From: an uncultured Opitutia bacterium
GTDB taxonomy: Bacteria > Verrucomicrobiota > Verrucomicrobiia > Opitutales > Opitutaceae
DNA: 55,069 bases
Assembly: GCA_903872505.1 (NCBI GenBank)
Contig: CAIQKV010000009.1
Span: 1-55,069 of the forward strand
Direction of reading: 5' to 3'
Below the pieces are notes generated by a model, which made no database searches, was not told where the DNA came from, and saw only the letters and a program-made list of their open reading frames with translations. Position numbers and translations under genes: made by a program. This document shows positions 44,875 through 53,710 of this stretch, piece by piece (position 1 is the stretch's first letter; each line of letters opens with the position of its first letter).

Positions 44875-45921
44875 TCAGGCCAGCCACTTGTCACGGTTCG
44901 ACGCGACAAACGCATCGTCCGTCAGCTCGGGATAAAACTTCGCCACGCGCGTGAGCTCCTCGGCCTGGCCGGGTGAGAGCACCTCGTGCGGATTCAGGCA
45001 GTTGATCGACGGCACCAGCCCGCCGCGGCGCAGCACTTCCAAAATCCCCGGGATGCAGCCGCGGTAGCCGTTGGCCGAGTCAAACAGCGCCGCGTTCATG
45101 TCGGTCACGGCGATGGCGCGCTCGAGCCAGCGCGCGTCGAGCGTCGCCGACGTGCGCACCGACTTGATCTCCTCGAGCAGCTGCACCGCGCTGCGCGTCC
45201 ACACGCCCCAGTGGCCCAGCAGCCCGCCGACGATCCGGCGCGTGACCTTCCGGCCGTTGCGCTCGAAGGTGAACGGCGTGAGCAGGTCCACCACGATGCT
45301 GTCGTCGTTGCCGGTGTAGAGCGCGATGTCGGTGCGGCCCGACTCGGCCAGCGCGCGCATCACGTCGATCGTCTGGTACCGGTTGAACGGCGCCATCTTG
45401 ATCGCGATCACGTTCGGGATCTCGGCGAATTTCTTCCAGAACGAATAGCCCAGCAGCCGGCCGCCCGCCGAGGGCTGCAGGTAGAAGCCCACGATCGGGA
45501 AAATCTCCGCCACGCTGCGGCAGTGCGCGATCATCGCCTCCTCCGGGTCATTCTTGAACGCCGCCATGCTCAGCAGGCCGGCCTGGTAGCCGAGCGAGCG
45601 CGCCAGCTCCGCCTCCTTCACCGCCTGCTCGGTGCGGCCGCAGACGCCGGAAATCTTGATGAACGGCCGGGGCGTCTTTTTCAGCTCCTCGTCAATCGTG
45701 CGCGCGGCCATCTCGAGGACCGGCTTGAACAGCCCGTGGTGCGGCTCGCGGATCTCGAACTGCGTCGAGTGCACGCCGACGGCGAGCCCGCCCACCCCCG
45801 CCGCCACGTAGTAGCGGGTGATGGCGCGCTGGTGGCGCTCGGAGAACTTGCGGTTGGCGTCGAGCGCGAGCGGTTGCGCGGGGATGACGTGGCCGGCGAG
45901 GAGGTGGGCGCGGAGGTCCAT
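44875..45921 (-). CDS. Dihydrodipicolinate synthase-family aldolase/lyase
   Basis: 348 residues from the ATG at 45921. A TIM-barrel aldolase of the DapA/KDG-aldolase family: Schiff-base Lys175 in VIAIKMAPFN and Tyr147 in VGFYLQPSAGG. It starts HVIPAQPLALDANRKFSERH where many family members have VTP or VIPAxPLAxDA. Relatives form or cleave 2-keto acids from pyruvate and an aldehyde or a 2-keto-3-deoxy sugar acid. The longer C-terminal part (from about 230) is helical. Two bases separate it from the epimerase upstream. Confidence 0.9.
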   Translation of the reverse strand: MDLRAHLLAGHVIPAQPLALDANRKFSERHQRAITRYYVAAGVGGLAVGVHSTQFEIREPHHGLFKPVLEMAARTIDEELKKTPRPFIKISGVCGRTEQAVKEAELARSLGYQAGLLSMAAFKNDPEEAMIAHCRSVAEIFPIVGFYLQPSAGGRLLGYSFWKKFAEIPNVIAIKMAPFNRYQTIDVMRALAESGRTDIALYTGNDDSIVVDLLTPFTFERNGRKVTRRIVGGLLGHWGVWTRSAVQLLEEIKSVRTSATLDARWLERAIAVTDMNAALFDSANGYRGCIPGILEVLRRGGLVPSINCLNPHEVLSPGQAEELTRVAKFYPELTDDAFVASNRDKWLA

Positions 45922-45923
45922 GG

Positions 45924-46952
45924 TCAGAATTTGCCATCGCGGGTCTCGAAGTGCGTGGGCTTGCCCAGCAGCTTGCCGCCGGCGCGCAGGTGGTCGGCGA
46001 CCATCGCGATCATCTCGTCGAGCGACTTGGTGGTCGGCCCGAACAGCCGGATGGACTCGCTGGCGTCGGAATGCCACGCGGCCTCCGCCGGCGTGCCGGT
46101 CAGCACGGGCGCGCGGCCGAAGAGCTTGCCGAACCGCTCGGCAGTGTCGCGGAGGGTGATTTGTTCCGCGCCCGTGACGTTGAGGAGCTTCGGCGGGTTC
46201 GCGACGTGCTGCAGACACTGGATGGCACGCGCGCAGGCGTCGCCCTGCCAGATGAGGTTGAACACGCCCATCGTGATGTCCACCGGCTGGCCGGCGAGCA
46301 CGCGCTGGCCGATGTCCACCAGCACGCCGTAGCGCAGCTCGACCGAGTAGTTGAGCCGGAACATCAGCTGCTTCGTGCCGAACTTGCGCGCGTAGTGGGT
46401 GAACACGCGCTCGCGGCCCACGCAGGTGCTGGCGTACTCGCCCAGGAACGCGAGCGGCGTCGCCTCCGTGGCGCCGCGGCCGGCCACCGGGGTGAACGGA
46501 TACACGCAGCCGGTCGAGAACACCACGATGCGCGAGGCGCGGAACTTCTGCGCCACCAGCGCGGGGACGTAGGTGTTTTGGATCCAGGTCTCGTCCGGGG
46601 CCGAGTCGGTGCCGAACTTCTGGCCTGCCAGGTATTCCACGTTGGCGACCTCGGGCAGCTTCGCCACCTGGGCCGCGTCGGCCAGGTCGCACGAGAGTGC
46701 GGTAACGCCGCATTGCTCCAGCTCACGCTTGGCCTCGGGGCGGCTGAAGCGGGAGACGCCGTAGACCTTCGCCGACTTGCCCGCGGCCTCGAGCGCGCGC
46801 CGCAGCATCACCGCGGTGCTCGTGCCCATCTTGCCGCCCACGCCCAGCACCATGAAGTCGCCGTCGAGCGCTTTCACCGCCGCCACCGCCCCGGGCGTGG
46901 GCGTCGAAAGCAGCTGTTCGATATCGTGGTCGTTGAGCGGGGTGGTGGGCAT
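45924..46952 (-). CDS. NAD-dependent epimerase/dehydratase (SDR extended)
   Basis: 342 residues. Rossmann start MVLGVGGKMGTSTAVMLRRAL (GxxGxxG), later CDLADAAQVAKLP, IVVFSTGCVYPF, and a substrate domain LRLNYSVELRYGVLVDIGQR-like (sequence FRLNYSVELRYGVLVD). The catalytic Tyr region is less clear than in standard members. The extended SDR family includes sugar dehydrogenases, epimerases and reductases. First gene of the minus operon and divergent, with 96 bases, from the plus-strand amidohydrolase operon; this space probably holds both promoters. Confidence 0.88.
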   Translation of the reverse strand: MPTTPLNDHDIEQLLSTPTPGAVAAVKALDGDFMVLGVGGKMGTSTAVMLRRALEAAGKSAKVYGVSRFSRPEAKRELEQCGVTALSCDLADAAQVAKLPEVANVEYLAGQKFGTDSAPDETWIQNTYVPALVAQKFRASRIVVFSTGCVYPFTPVAGRGATEATPLAFLGEYASTCVGRERVFTHYARKFGTKQLMFRLNYSVELRYGVLVDIGQRVLAGQPVDITMGVFNLIWQGDACARAIQCLQHVANPPKLLNVTGAEQITLRDTAERFGKLFGRAPVLTGTPAEAAWHSDASESIRLFGPTTKSLDEMIAMVADHLRAGGKLLGKPTHFETRDGKF

Positions 46953-47048
46953 AAAAATCAGGCCGGACTGTGCGAGCCGCGAACGGTCTTGTCACTCCGT
47001 TTTCTCTCCCGCACCCTCCCTCTCTTGGCCCGGCCGGGCCGACCTCCC

Positions 47049-47825
47049 ATGCGCATCATCGACGTCCACACCCATCCGGTTTTCAGCAAACGCGGCCGCA
47101 CCCCCGCCGAACTCCGGCGCTGGATCGCCCACGGCCGCCGCTTCGACATCGTGCACATGATCGTGCTCGGCGACGTGCTGCTCTTCGGCCCCACGCCCAA
47201 CGCCGCGCAGCTGCGCCACATCAACGACGACACCGCCCGGGTCGCACGCCTCTTCCCCGACTATTTCACGGCGTTTTGCTACCTCAACCCGCTCCTCGGC
47301 GAGCGCGCCGTGATGCGCGAGGTGGAGCGCTGCGTCGCGCAACCCGGCTTCCGCGGGATCAAGCTCGAGATCGCCAACAACGCCGCCCACCCCAGCATGC
47401 GCCACGTCGCCAAGGCCGCGCGCACCTTCCACCTGCCCGTGCTGCAGCACAGCTGGAGCGTCGTTAACATCAAGAACAGCCGGCACCAGAGCGACCCGAG
47501 CACCACCGCGCTGTTCGCCCGCCGCAATCCCGACGTGCAGGTCATCATGGCCCACCTCACCGGCATCGGCTTCCGCGGCGTGCTCGAGGCCAAGGGCCTG
47601 CCCAACCTCTACGTCGACACCTCCGGCGGCTATCCCGAGGAGGGCCTGATCGAGTACGCCGCCGAGCACCTCGGCGCCGACCACGTGCTCTACGGCTCCG
47701 ACCTCCCCATCCGGGAGAACAGCGCCACCATCGGCCGCATCCTCGGCGCCAGGATTTCCGCCGCCGACAAGCAGCGGATGCTGTTCGGCAACACCGCCCG
47801 CCTGCTTAAGCTCAACCTCAACTGA
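47049..47825 (+). CDS. Amidohydrolase (amidohydro_2) with intact metal ligands
   Basis: 258 residues. Ligands: IIDVHTHPVFS with the HxH, LPVLQHSWS, VIMAHLTGIG, and HVLYGSDLPI with Asp. GFRGIKLE matches the conserved strand-4 GxKL segment. Cytoplasmic. Likely a hydrolase or decarboxylase of a sugar or aromatic acid. Ten bases separate it from the degenerate homolog at 47836. Confidence 0.88.
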   Translation: MRIIDVHTHPVFSKRGRTPAELRRWIAHGRRFDIVHMIVLGDVLLFGPTPNAAQLRHINDDTARVARLFPDYFTAFCYLNPLLGERAVMREVERCVAQPGFRGIKLEIANNAAHPSMRHVAKAARTFHLPVLQHSWSVVNIKNSRHQSDPSTTALFARRNPDVQVIMAHLTGIGFRGVLEAKGLPNLYVDTSGGYPEEGLIEYAAEHLGADHVLYGSDLPIRENSATIGRILGARISAADKQRMLFGNTARLLKLNLN

Positions 47826-47835
47826 GCCCCGCGCC

Positions 47836-48591
47836 ATGCTCATCGATACCAACGTCAACCTCGGCCCCTGGCCGTTCACCCCCGTCCCGGAATACTCCGG
47901 CCCCGCGCTCGTCGCGCATCTCGCGCAGAGCGGCATCCGCCGCGCGCTTGTGTCGCATTTCGGCGCCGTCTTCCTGCCCGACCCGATGCCGGCCAACCGG
48001 AAGCTGTTCGCCGCCGTCCGGCGCACGCCCGCGCTGCTGCCCGTGCCGATCCTCAACCCGGCGCTGCCCACCTGGCCCGAGCAGCTCGCCGAATGCCGCG
48101 CCGCCGCCGACCTCCGCGCCGTCAAGATCCTCCCCAACTACCACAACTACACGCTGCGGGCCGGCCACCTCACGGGCTTCATGGCCGCGCTGGCCAAGGC
48201 GAAGCTCCGGCTGATCCTCAACGTCCGCCTCGAGGACGAGCGCCACAAGTATTTCGCCCTGCGGATGACGGGCGTGCCGGTGCCGCAGCTCGCGCACTTC
48301 CTCGGGCGCTTCCCCTCCCACCACGTCCTCTTCACCGGCATCGGCATGGGCGAGGTCGAGCAGCTCGCAAAGGACCACGCCAACTTCTCCGCCGAGATCT
48401 CCTTCTGCGAGACGACCAACACCCTCGAGCACCTGCTGCCGAAGTTGCCCGCCCGGCGGATCATGCTCGGCACGTGCACGCCCCTCTTCTCCACCCGCGG
48501 CGAAGCCGACAAGCTCCGGCGCGCCCACCTTCCCGCCCGGACCAAGGCCCTCATCGGCACCGCCAACGCCCGCCGGTTCTTCAAAATTTGA
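47836..48591 (+). CDS. Amidohydrolase-fold protein lacking metal ligands
   Basis: 251 residues. Same fold by strand pattern: LIDTNVNLGPWPF, LRAVKILPNYHNY, LRLILNVRLEDER, HHVLFTGIGMGE, FSAEISFCETTN, RRIMLGTCTPLF. HxH is replaced by NVN and the terminal GSD by GTC, so no typical metal centre. It follows its ligand-intact neighbour and precedes the aminotransferase. This is the second pair of this kind in the window. Confidence 0.7.
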   Translation: MLIDTNVNLGPWPFTPVPEYSGPALVAHLAQSGIRRALVSHFGAVFLPDPMPANRKLFAAVRRTPALLPVPILNPALPTWPEQLAECRAAADLRAVKILPNYHNYTLRAGHLTGFMAALAKAKLRLILNVRLEDERHKYFALRMTGVPVPQLAHFLGRFPSHHVLFTGIGMGEVEQLAKDHANFSAEISFCETTNTLEHLLPKLPARRIMLGTCTPLFSTRGEADKLRRAHLPARTKALIGTANARRFFKI

Positions 48592-48624
48592 ACTTTTCCG
48601 GCCGCCGGGTTAGCTTGTGCCACC

Positions 48625-49851
48625 ATGAGCACTCCCGCCGCCTCGCCCGTCCCTTCGCCGATCGTCGATGAGCCGCTTCCGCTCCCGCAGCGCTGGGGCG
48701 ACGCGGAACTCACCCGGCTCACCGCCATGGTGCGGCAGCCGTCGCTCTTCTACTGGAAGGGCCCGCAGACCACCGCGCTCGTCGAGGAATTCCGCCGCCA
48801 CTACCCGCTGAAGTACTGCCACCCGTGCTCCTCCGGCACGGCCTCCCTCCACATCGCCGTCTCCGCCCTCCGCCTGCGCCCGGGCGACGAGGTCATCGTC
48901 GCCCCGATCACCGACATGGGCTCGGTCATCGGCATCCTCTTCCAGCAGGGCGTGCCGGTGTTCGCCGACCTCGACCCGCGCACCTACCAGCTGGACCCCG
49001 CCGCCGTGCGCCGCGCCATCACTGCCAAGACCCGCGCCATCATGGCGGTCCACCTCGCCGGCAATGCCTGCGACCTCACCGCGCTCTCCGCGATCGCCAA
49101 GGAGCACTCGCTCATCCTCATCGAGGATTGCGCGCAGTCGTGGGGCGCGAAGCACCGGGGCACGCCGGTCGGCCTGGTCGGCGATTTCGCCTGCTTCTCG
49201 TTCAACGATTTCAAGCACATCGCCTGCGGGGACGGCGGCATGGTCGCCACCAACAGCGAGGTGTACGGCCCCGGCCTCTCGAAATGGGGCGACAAGTCCT
49301 ACGACCGCGTCACCGGCGGCCGCGACCCCGAGGAGCTGGCGCCCAACTACCGCATCAGCGAGCCGCAGTCCGCGGTCGCCACCGCCCAACTCACCAAGCT
49401 CAACGCCATCGTCGCCCGGCGCAACCGCACCGGCGAGCTGCTCACGTCGCTGCTGGCCGGCGCGCCCGGCGTGCTCCTGCCCGTCGTCGCCAAGGGCGAC
49501 ACGCACAGCTACTGGTTCTACATGCTCCGCCTTGAGCTGGCGCGCTTCCGCGTGCCACGCGCCGATCTCGCCGCCGCGCTCACCGCTGAGGGCGTGGCCT
49601 GCGGCGCCGGCTACATCCCGCGGCCGGTTTACCAGTACCCGGTGTTCCGGAACCACAACTTCTTCGGCGGCGCCTGGCCCGTGCGCGACGCCGGCCTGAC
49701 CAAGATGGACTACCGCGCCGTCTCCTGCCCCGTCGCCGAGGCCATCCTCACCGACTGCCTGACCCTGCGGATCACCGAGGCCATGACCGACGCCTACGTG
49801 GAAAAAGTCGGCCGCGCCTTCACCACCGTGGTCAAGCGCCTGGCGAAGTAA
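48625..49851 (+). CDS. DegT/DnrJ/EryC1/StrS-family PLP aminotransferase
   Basis: 408 residues. PLP-binding Asp168 (LIEDCAQSWGA) and Lys197 (FSFNDFKHI), and the N-terminal HPCSSGTASLHIAVSAL phosphate-binding region. The family transfers amino groups to keto-sugars (or acts as dehydratase) in sugar modification. The Gly-rich CGDGGMVATN strand is typical. 33 bases after the second amidohydrolase-like gene, probably in the same operon. Confidence 0.93.
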   Translation: MSTPAASPVPSPIVDEPLPLPQRWGDAELTRLTAMVRQPSLFYWKGPQTTALVEEFRRHYPLKYCHPCSSGTASLHIAVSALRLRPGDEVIVAPITDMGSVIGILFQQGVPVFADLDPRTYQLDPAAVRRAITAKTRAIMAVHLAGNACDLTALSAIAKEHSLILIEDCAQSWGAKHRGTPVGLVGDFACFSFNDFKHIACGDGGMVATNSEVYGPGLSKWGDKSYDRVTGGRDPEELAPNYRISEPQSAVATAQLTKLNAIVARRNRTGELLTSLLAGAPGVLLPVVAKGDTHSYWFYMLRLELARFRVPRADLAAALTAEGVACGAGYIPRPVYQYPVFRNHNFFGGAWPVRDAGLTKMDYRAVSCPVAEAILTDCLTLRITEAMTDAYVEKVGRAFTTVVKRLAK

Positions 49852-49984
49852 GAAGGAGGACGGACGGATACAAACGTCCAATTTCGCTCCATGTTTCTTG
49901 GCGCGACATTGGGCGCGGAATGACTTTAGATGGCTATTGGCAAGCCAGCCTCGATACCCCTCCCTCGTTTCCTGAGCATCCCTT

Positions 49985-51064
49985 ATGCGACTCCCGAAGA
50001 AGAAGGCGAAGATAGTACTGGAGGCGGTGAGCTCATTGGAACGGGAGGAAGTTCTCGACGCCGGGACTGCGGCGAGGATTCGCGCCCAGATCGAGCCGAT
50101 CCCGTTCGATTGGCGGAGGCTTGCCCGATACTCGTTCGTCGTCGCGATCATCTGCATCGTGATCTCCGTGTCTGCTGCACTTTTCGATGAGGCCATTATG
50201 CGGTTGTTTGACCGCCTCGTCCTGATCCTGGCGCGCTTTTTCAAGGCGCCACCGGCGGTGCGCTGCGGGGCGCTCGCCGCGTTGTCCGGCGTAATCATTT
50301 GGCTGGGTCTCAAGCGCCGAGAGAGGTTCCCCGACCGGATCTATAGCACCGAGGCTATCTTCACATTTGCGGTCATGGGAATCGCTGGTGCGGTGTATTG
50401 CCTCTCGTTCGCGCTGCCTTCCTTGGCTCATAGCGCCTACCTGCTGGCCCTAGCGGGTCTGACCTACGTCATCCTCGGCGCTTGGCTGGAGTCAAAGCTC
50501 GTCTGGTGCTACGGGCTCTTTACGCTTTCTTCGGCCATCGGCTCCGGCACCGACTACATGATGGGCGGGTATTACCTGTGGGAGGACACCCCGGTGCTGT
50601 CGCTGGCTTACGGCCTGGGACTCGTGGCCGGCGCCGAATGGCTAGGTGCAGCACGAAGCCAGCCGGTTTCGGGGCTGATCCAAAAGCTGCAATTTGTGAA
50701 CGGCGTCACCCGCGTTGTCGGACTGCTGCATGTGTTCATTTCACTGTGGATCCTCTCTATCTGGGGCAGCAGCGCCCACCATTTCAATGTGAGTGATTTC
50801 AAGTGGGACTGCCTCATCTGGGCCATTCTCTTCGGTGCCGTTGCCGCGGTCGCGGTCGCCCGGGCGCTGGAGAAAGACGACGCCGTGCTGCGGGGCTTCG
50901 GGCTGACCTTCTTCTTCATCAACCTCTACACTGCGTTCTTCCAGTATTTCTGGGACGGCCTGCACAAGGCCATTTTCTTTGCGATCCTTGGCGTCAGTTT
51001 CTGGCTGCTCGGCAGAAAAGCCGAGATGCTTTGGAAGCTAAAGAAGCCCCGCAGGTCTGAATAG
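49985..51064 (+). CDS. Polytopic membrane protein, DUF2157-like
   Basis: 359 residues from the ATG at 49985. A soluble N-terminal stretch (VLEAVSSLEREEVLDAGTAA) precedes about nine hydrophobic segments. The N-terminal part with a short helical domain ahead of the membrane region loosely recalls DUF2157. Function unknown. GC is lower than in flanking sugar genes. The 130-base gap to the aminotransferase and the 183-base gap to the next gene suggest an independent transcript. Confidence 0.55.
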   Translation: MRLPKKKAKIVLEAVSSLEREEVLDAGTAARIRAQIEPIPFDWRRLARYSFVVAIICIVISVSAALFDEAIMRLFDRLVLILARFFKAPPAVRCGALAALSGVIIWLGLKRRERFPDRIYSTEAIFTFAVMGIAGAVYCLSFALPSLAHSAYLLALAGLTYVILGAWLESKLVWCYGLFTLSSAIGSGTDYMMGGYYLWEDTPVLSLAYGLGLVAGAEWLGAARSQPVSGLIQKLQFVNGVTRVVGLLHVFISLWILSIWGSSAHHFNVSDFKWDCLIWAILFGAVAAVAVARALEKDDAVLRGFGLTFFFINLYTAFFQYFWDGLHKAIFFAILGVSFWLLGRKAEMLWKLKKPRRSE

Positions 51065-51132
51065 AACGCTCGATTGGCGTCTTCACTGCGAATCATAGAA
51101 CGCCCCACCCTAAGACTGAGCGCGTCATCGCC

Positions 51133-51165
51133 CCTGTCCGCCATAGCCTTGGCGAAGGCGGACGC
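51133..51165. repeat. Dispersed palindromic repeat, copy 5
   Basis: CCTGTCCGCC, ATAGCCTTGGCGAAGG, CGGACGC; arms GTCCGCC and GGCGGAC pair exactly. It lies in the gap upstream of GH38. Confidence 0.65.
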
Positions 51166-51247
51166 ATGCGGCTTGCGGTCGGCCTCCCGGTTCTGCCAAG
51201 AGATGGCCCGCCCCGTCCCGTTGTCCCGCGACCTTTTTCCCCTCCCC

Positions 51248-53401
51248 ATGCGCACCGTCCATATCGTCTTCAACGCCCACATCGATCCCGTCTGGCTCTG
51301 GCCCTGGACGGCCGGCGTCGATGAGGCCCTCAACACGTGTTACACGATGTGCCGCACGCTCGACCGCCACCCCGACATCATCTTCACGCGGGGCGAGGCG
51401 TGGGTCTACGAGCAGGTGCGCCGCCACGATCCCGCGCTCTTCAAACGCATCAAGGCCCACATCCGCGCCGGCCGCTGGTCCGTCGTTGGCGGCTGGTGGA
51501 TCCAGCCGGACTGCAACCTCCCCGGCCTCGAGAACATGCACCGCCAGATCGCGCTCGGCCGCTTGTGGTTTGAGCAGCACCTCGGGCTCTTCCCGAAGAT
51601 CGGCTACAACGTCGACTCCTTCGGCCACACCGCCGCGCTGCCCGACGTCCTCGCCGCGCACGGCCAGCAGCACTACGTGATGATGCGCCCCATGGCCCAC
51701 GAAACGAAGCTCCCCGCCAACATCTTCCGCTGGCGCGGCCGCCCCGGCGGCAAGACCGTCAACACCTTCCGCATCTCCCACGGCTACGCCACGATCTTCC
51801 CGCCCAACCTCGAGTGGGTCGAGGGCTCCCTCGCCCCGCTGCCCAACGGCGTCACGCACACCATGTGCTTCCTCGGCGTCGGCGACCACGGCGGCGGCCC
51901 CAACGAGCACATGATCGAGTGGGTGCGTGCCAACCGCGACGCCATCCCCGGCGCCCGCCTGGAGTTCTCCTCGCCCGAGCGCTTCTTCCGCGCGCTGCAG
52001 CCCCAGCTGCGGCATCTCCCGCTCGTCACCGGCGAGCTCCAGATGCACGCCATCGGCTGCTACACCGGCCACCGCCCGGTGAAGCTCGGCGTGCGCCGCG
52101 CCGAGAACATGCTCGCCCTCGCCCAGCGCGCCCTCGCCAAGGCCCCGCCGGCCGCGCGCGCCGCCGCCGCGCCCGGGCTCGGCGAGTCGTGGCGGACGCT
52201 CTGTTTCAACTCGTTCCACGACACGCTCGGCGGCAGCTGCACGCCCGGCGCCGCGCGCGCCGCCGACGACCAGCTCGCCGGCGTCAAGGCCGCGGCCGAG
52301 ACCGTGCTCAGCGAGGCGTTCCGGAAAAAGGCGCACGCCCTGCCCGCGGACCCGCGCCAGCGCATCGTCCTCGCCAATTTCTCCGGCGAGAAGTTCTCCG
52401 ACTTCATCGAGCACGAGCCGTGGCTCGAGTGGACGCACTGGAAGCCGGACTGGTGCCTGCTCGACGAGCGCAACCGGCTCGTCCCTCACCAGGTCATCGA
52501 GCCCGAGACGCTGATGCCGGACACGATCCGGATCCTGTTTCCGGCAACAATCGCCGCCGGCGCGTTCCACACGCTGCGCATCGCGCGCCACCCGGCCGGC
52601 AAAACCGCCGCGCTCCGGGGCGCCAGCCCCGAGTTCACGCTCTTCACCGCCCCCAACGGCAGCGGCACCCTGCAGCCCGCCGCCGTCGACCACGTCTGCG
52701 AGTTGCCCGAGCTGAAGCTCATCGAGGACAAGTCCGACACGTGGTCGCACAACCTCGACCGGTTCGCCGGCCCGCAGGTCGACCACGCGCACTGGAGCGA
52801 GCCCGTGCAGGTCGAGGCCGGCCCGGTCCGCCATGCCTGGCGGATGGACGGCACCATCGGCGAGAGCCGCATCTGCGCCGACTGGCGCCGCTACCTCGGC
52901 GAGGATTTCTACGAGCTGCGCCTGCGCGTCACCTGGCACGAGCACCACAAGCTGCTCCGGCTCTCGTGGGTGCCGGGCGCCGCCATCGCCAGCCGCGAGG
53001 ACGGCATTCCCGGCGGCGGGCTGGAGCGCGCCAGCGACGGCCGGGAACTCCCGCTCCGCGACCGTTCGCTGCTCAAGCTCCCGGGCGGCGAGCGCGCCGG
53101 CCTCGTCGCCCCGGAGGTTTTTGCCATCAGCGGCGACCCGACCGCCGTGCACCTCACGCTGTTGCGCTCGTGCCCGTTCGCCCACCACGACCCGAAGATC
53201 CTGCCCGAGAAGCTCGAGCACTACGCCTGGCAGGACCAGGGCGAGCATACCTTCACGTTCCGCTATTTCCCCGCGGGAAAAGTCACCGCCAAGGAACTCG
53301 ACCGCCACGCCCTCCTGCTGCAGCAGCGTCCCGCCATCGCCGACCTCACCCGCGGCATGCCCGAGCGCCCGTACAAGGACGAACCCACCTGGCCCGCCTG
53401 A
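51248..53401 (+). CDS. GH38 alpha-mannosidase-type glycoside hydrolase, cytoplasmic
   Basis: 717 residues from the ATG at 51248; the frame stays open upstream through the repeat, but this start puts the family N-terminus IVFNAHIDPVWLW directly after. The GH38 pattern is present: HIDPVW, WSVVGGWWIQPDCN, and nucleophile Asp123 in YNVDSFGH, then MHAIGCYTG. No signal peptide. The enzyme likely removes alpha-mannosyl or related units from imported glycans. The C-terminal half has two beta domains. It starts a plus-strand run with the pentapeptide, PhyH and GNAT genes. Confidence 0.9.
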   Translation: MRTVHIVFNAHIDPVWLWPWTAGVDEALNTCYTMCRTLDRHPDIIFTRGEAWVYEQVRRHDPALFKRIKAHIRAGRWSVVGGWWIQPDCNLPGLENMHRQIALGRLWFEQHLGLFPKIGYNVDSFGHTAALPDVLAAHGQQHYVMMRPMAHETKLPANIFRWRGRPGGKTVNTFRISHGYATIFPPNLEWVEGSLAPLPNGVTHTMCFLGVGDHGGGPNEHMIEWVRANRDAIPGARLEFSSPERFFRALQPQLRHLPLVTGELQMHAIGCYTGHRPVKLGVRRAENMLALAQRALAKAPPAARAAAAPGLGESWRTLCFNSFHDTLGGSCTPGAARAADDQLAGVKAAAETVLSEAFRKKAHALPADPRQRIVLANFSGEKFSDFIEHEPWLEWTHWKPDWCLLDERNRLVPHQVIEPETLMPDTIRILFPATIAAGAFHTLRIARHPAGKTAALRGASPEFTLFTAPNGSGTLQPAAVDHVCELPELKLIEDKSDTWSHNLDRFAGPQVDHAHWSEPVQVEAGPVRHAWRMDGTIGESRICADWRRYLGEDFYELRLRVTWHEHHKLLRLSWVPGAAIASREDGIPGGGLERASDGRELPLRDRSLLKLPGGERAGLVAPEVFAISGDPTAVHLTLLRSCPFAHHDPKILPEKLEHYAWQDQGEHTFTFRYFPAGKVTAKELDRHALLLQQRPAIADLTRGMPERPYKDEPTWPA

Positions 53402-53414
53402 AAACCTCACCCCC

Positions 53415-53675
53415 ATGGACCTCACCCAAATCAGCGGAAAATTCAGCCTTACTCAGTCGAACATCCCCGATGCCGAGTTCAGGAATGTGAATCTGGCGAA
53501 TGCGCGGTTCACTGACATCAACCTCGCCGGCAGCCGGTTCGATGACATCAACTTCACCGGCACGAAAATCACCAACGTCAACTTGACCAACGTCGACATC
53601 AGCGACTGCAACATTGACGGCCTCCGCATCGACGGCCACCTCGTCACCGACCTGCTCAAGTCCCGCGGCAAGTAA
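53415..53675 (+). CDS. Short pentapeptide-repeat protein
   Basis: 86 residues. A pentapeptide series runs through the middle: PDAEF, RNVNL, ANARF, TDINL, AGSRF, DDINF, TGTKI, TNVNL, TNVDI, SDCNI. About ten units would form a short right-handed beta-helix. No signal. Role unknown; its position 14 bases after GH38 suggests cotranscription. Confidence 0.85.
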   Translation: MDLTQISGKFSLTQSNIPDAEFRNVNLANARFTDINLAGSRFDDINFTGTKITNVNLTNVDISDCNIDGLRIDGHLVTDLLKSRGK

Positions 53676-53710
53676 GACCCGTTTCTCCTTTCTTCTTTCA
53701 TCTTTTTCCC

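Noticed and set aside
44875-46713. A longer protein formed by extending the DHDPS-family frame upstream through the epimerase
   Set aside because: The upstream part is an out-of-frame reading of the epimerase gene; the ATG at 45921 gives a normal family N-terminus.
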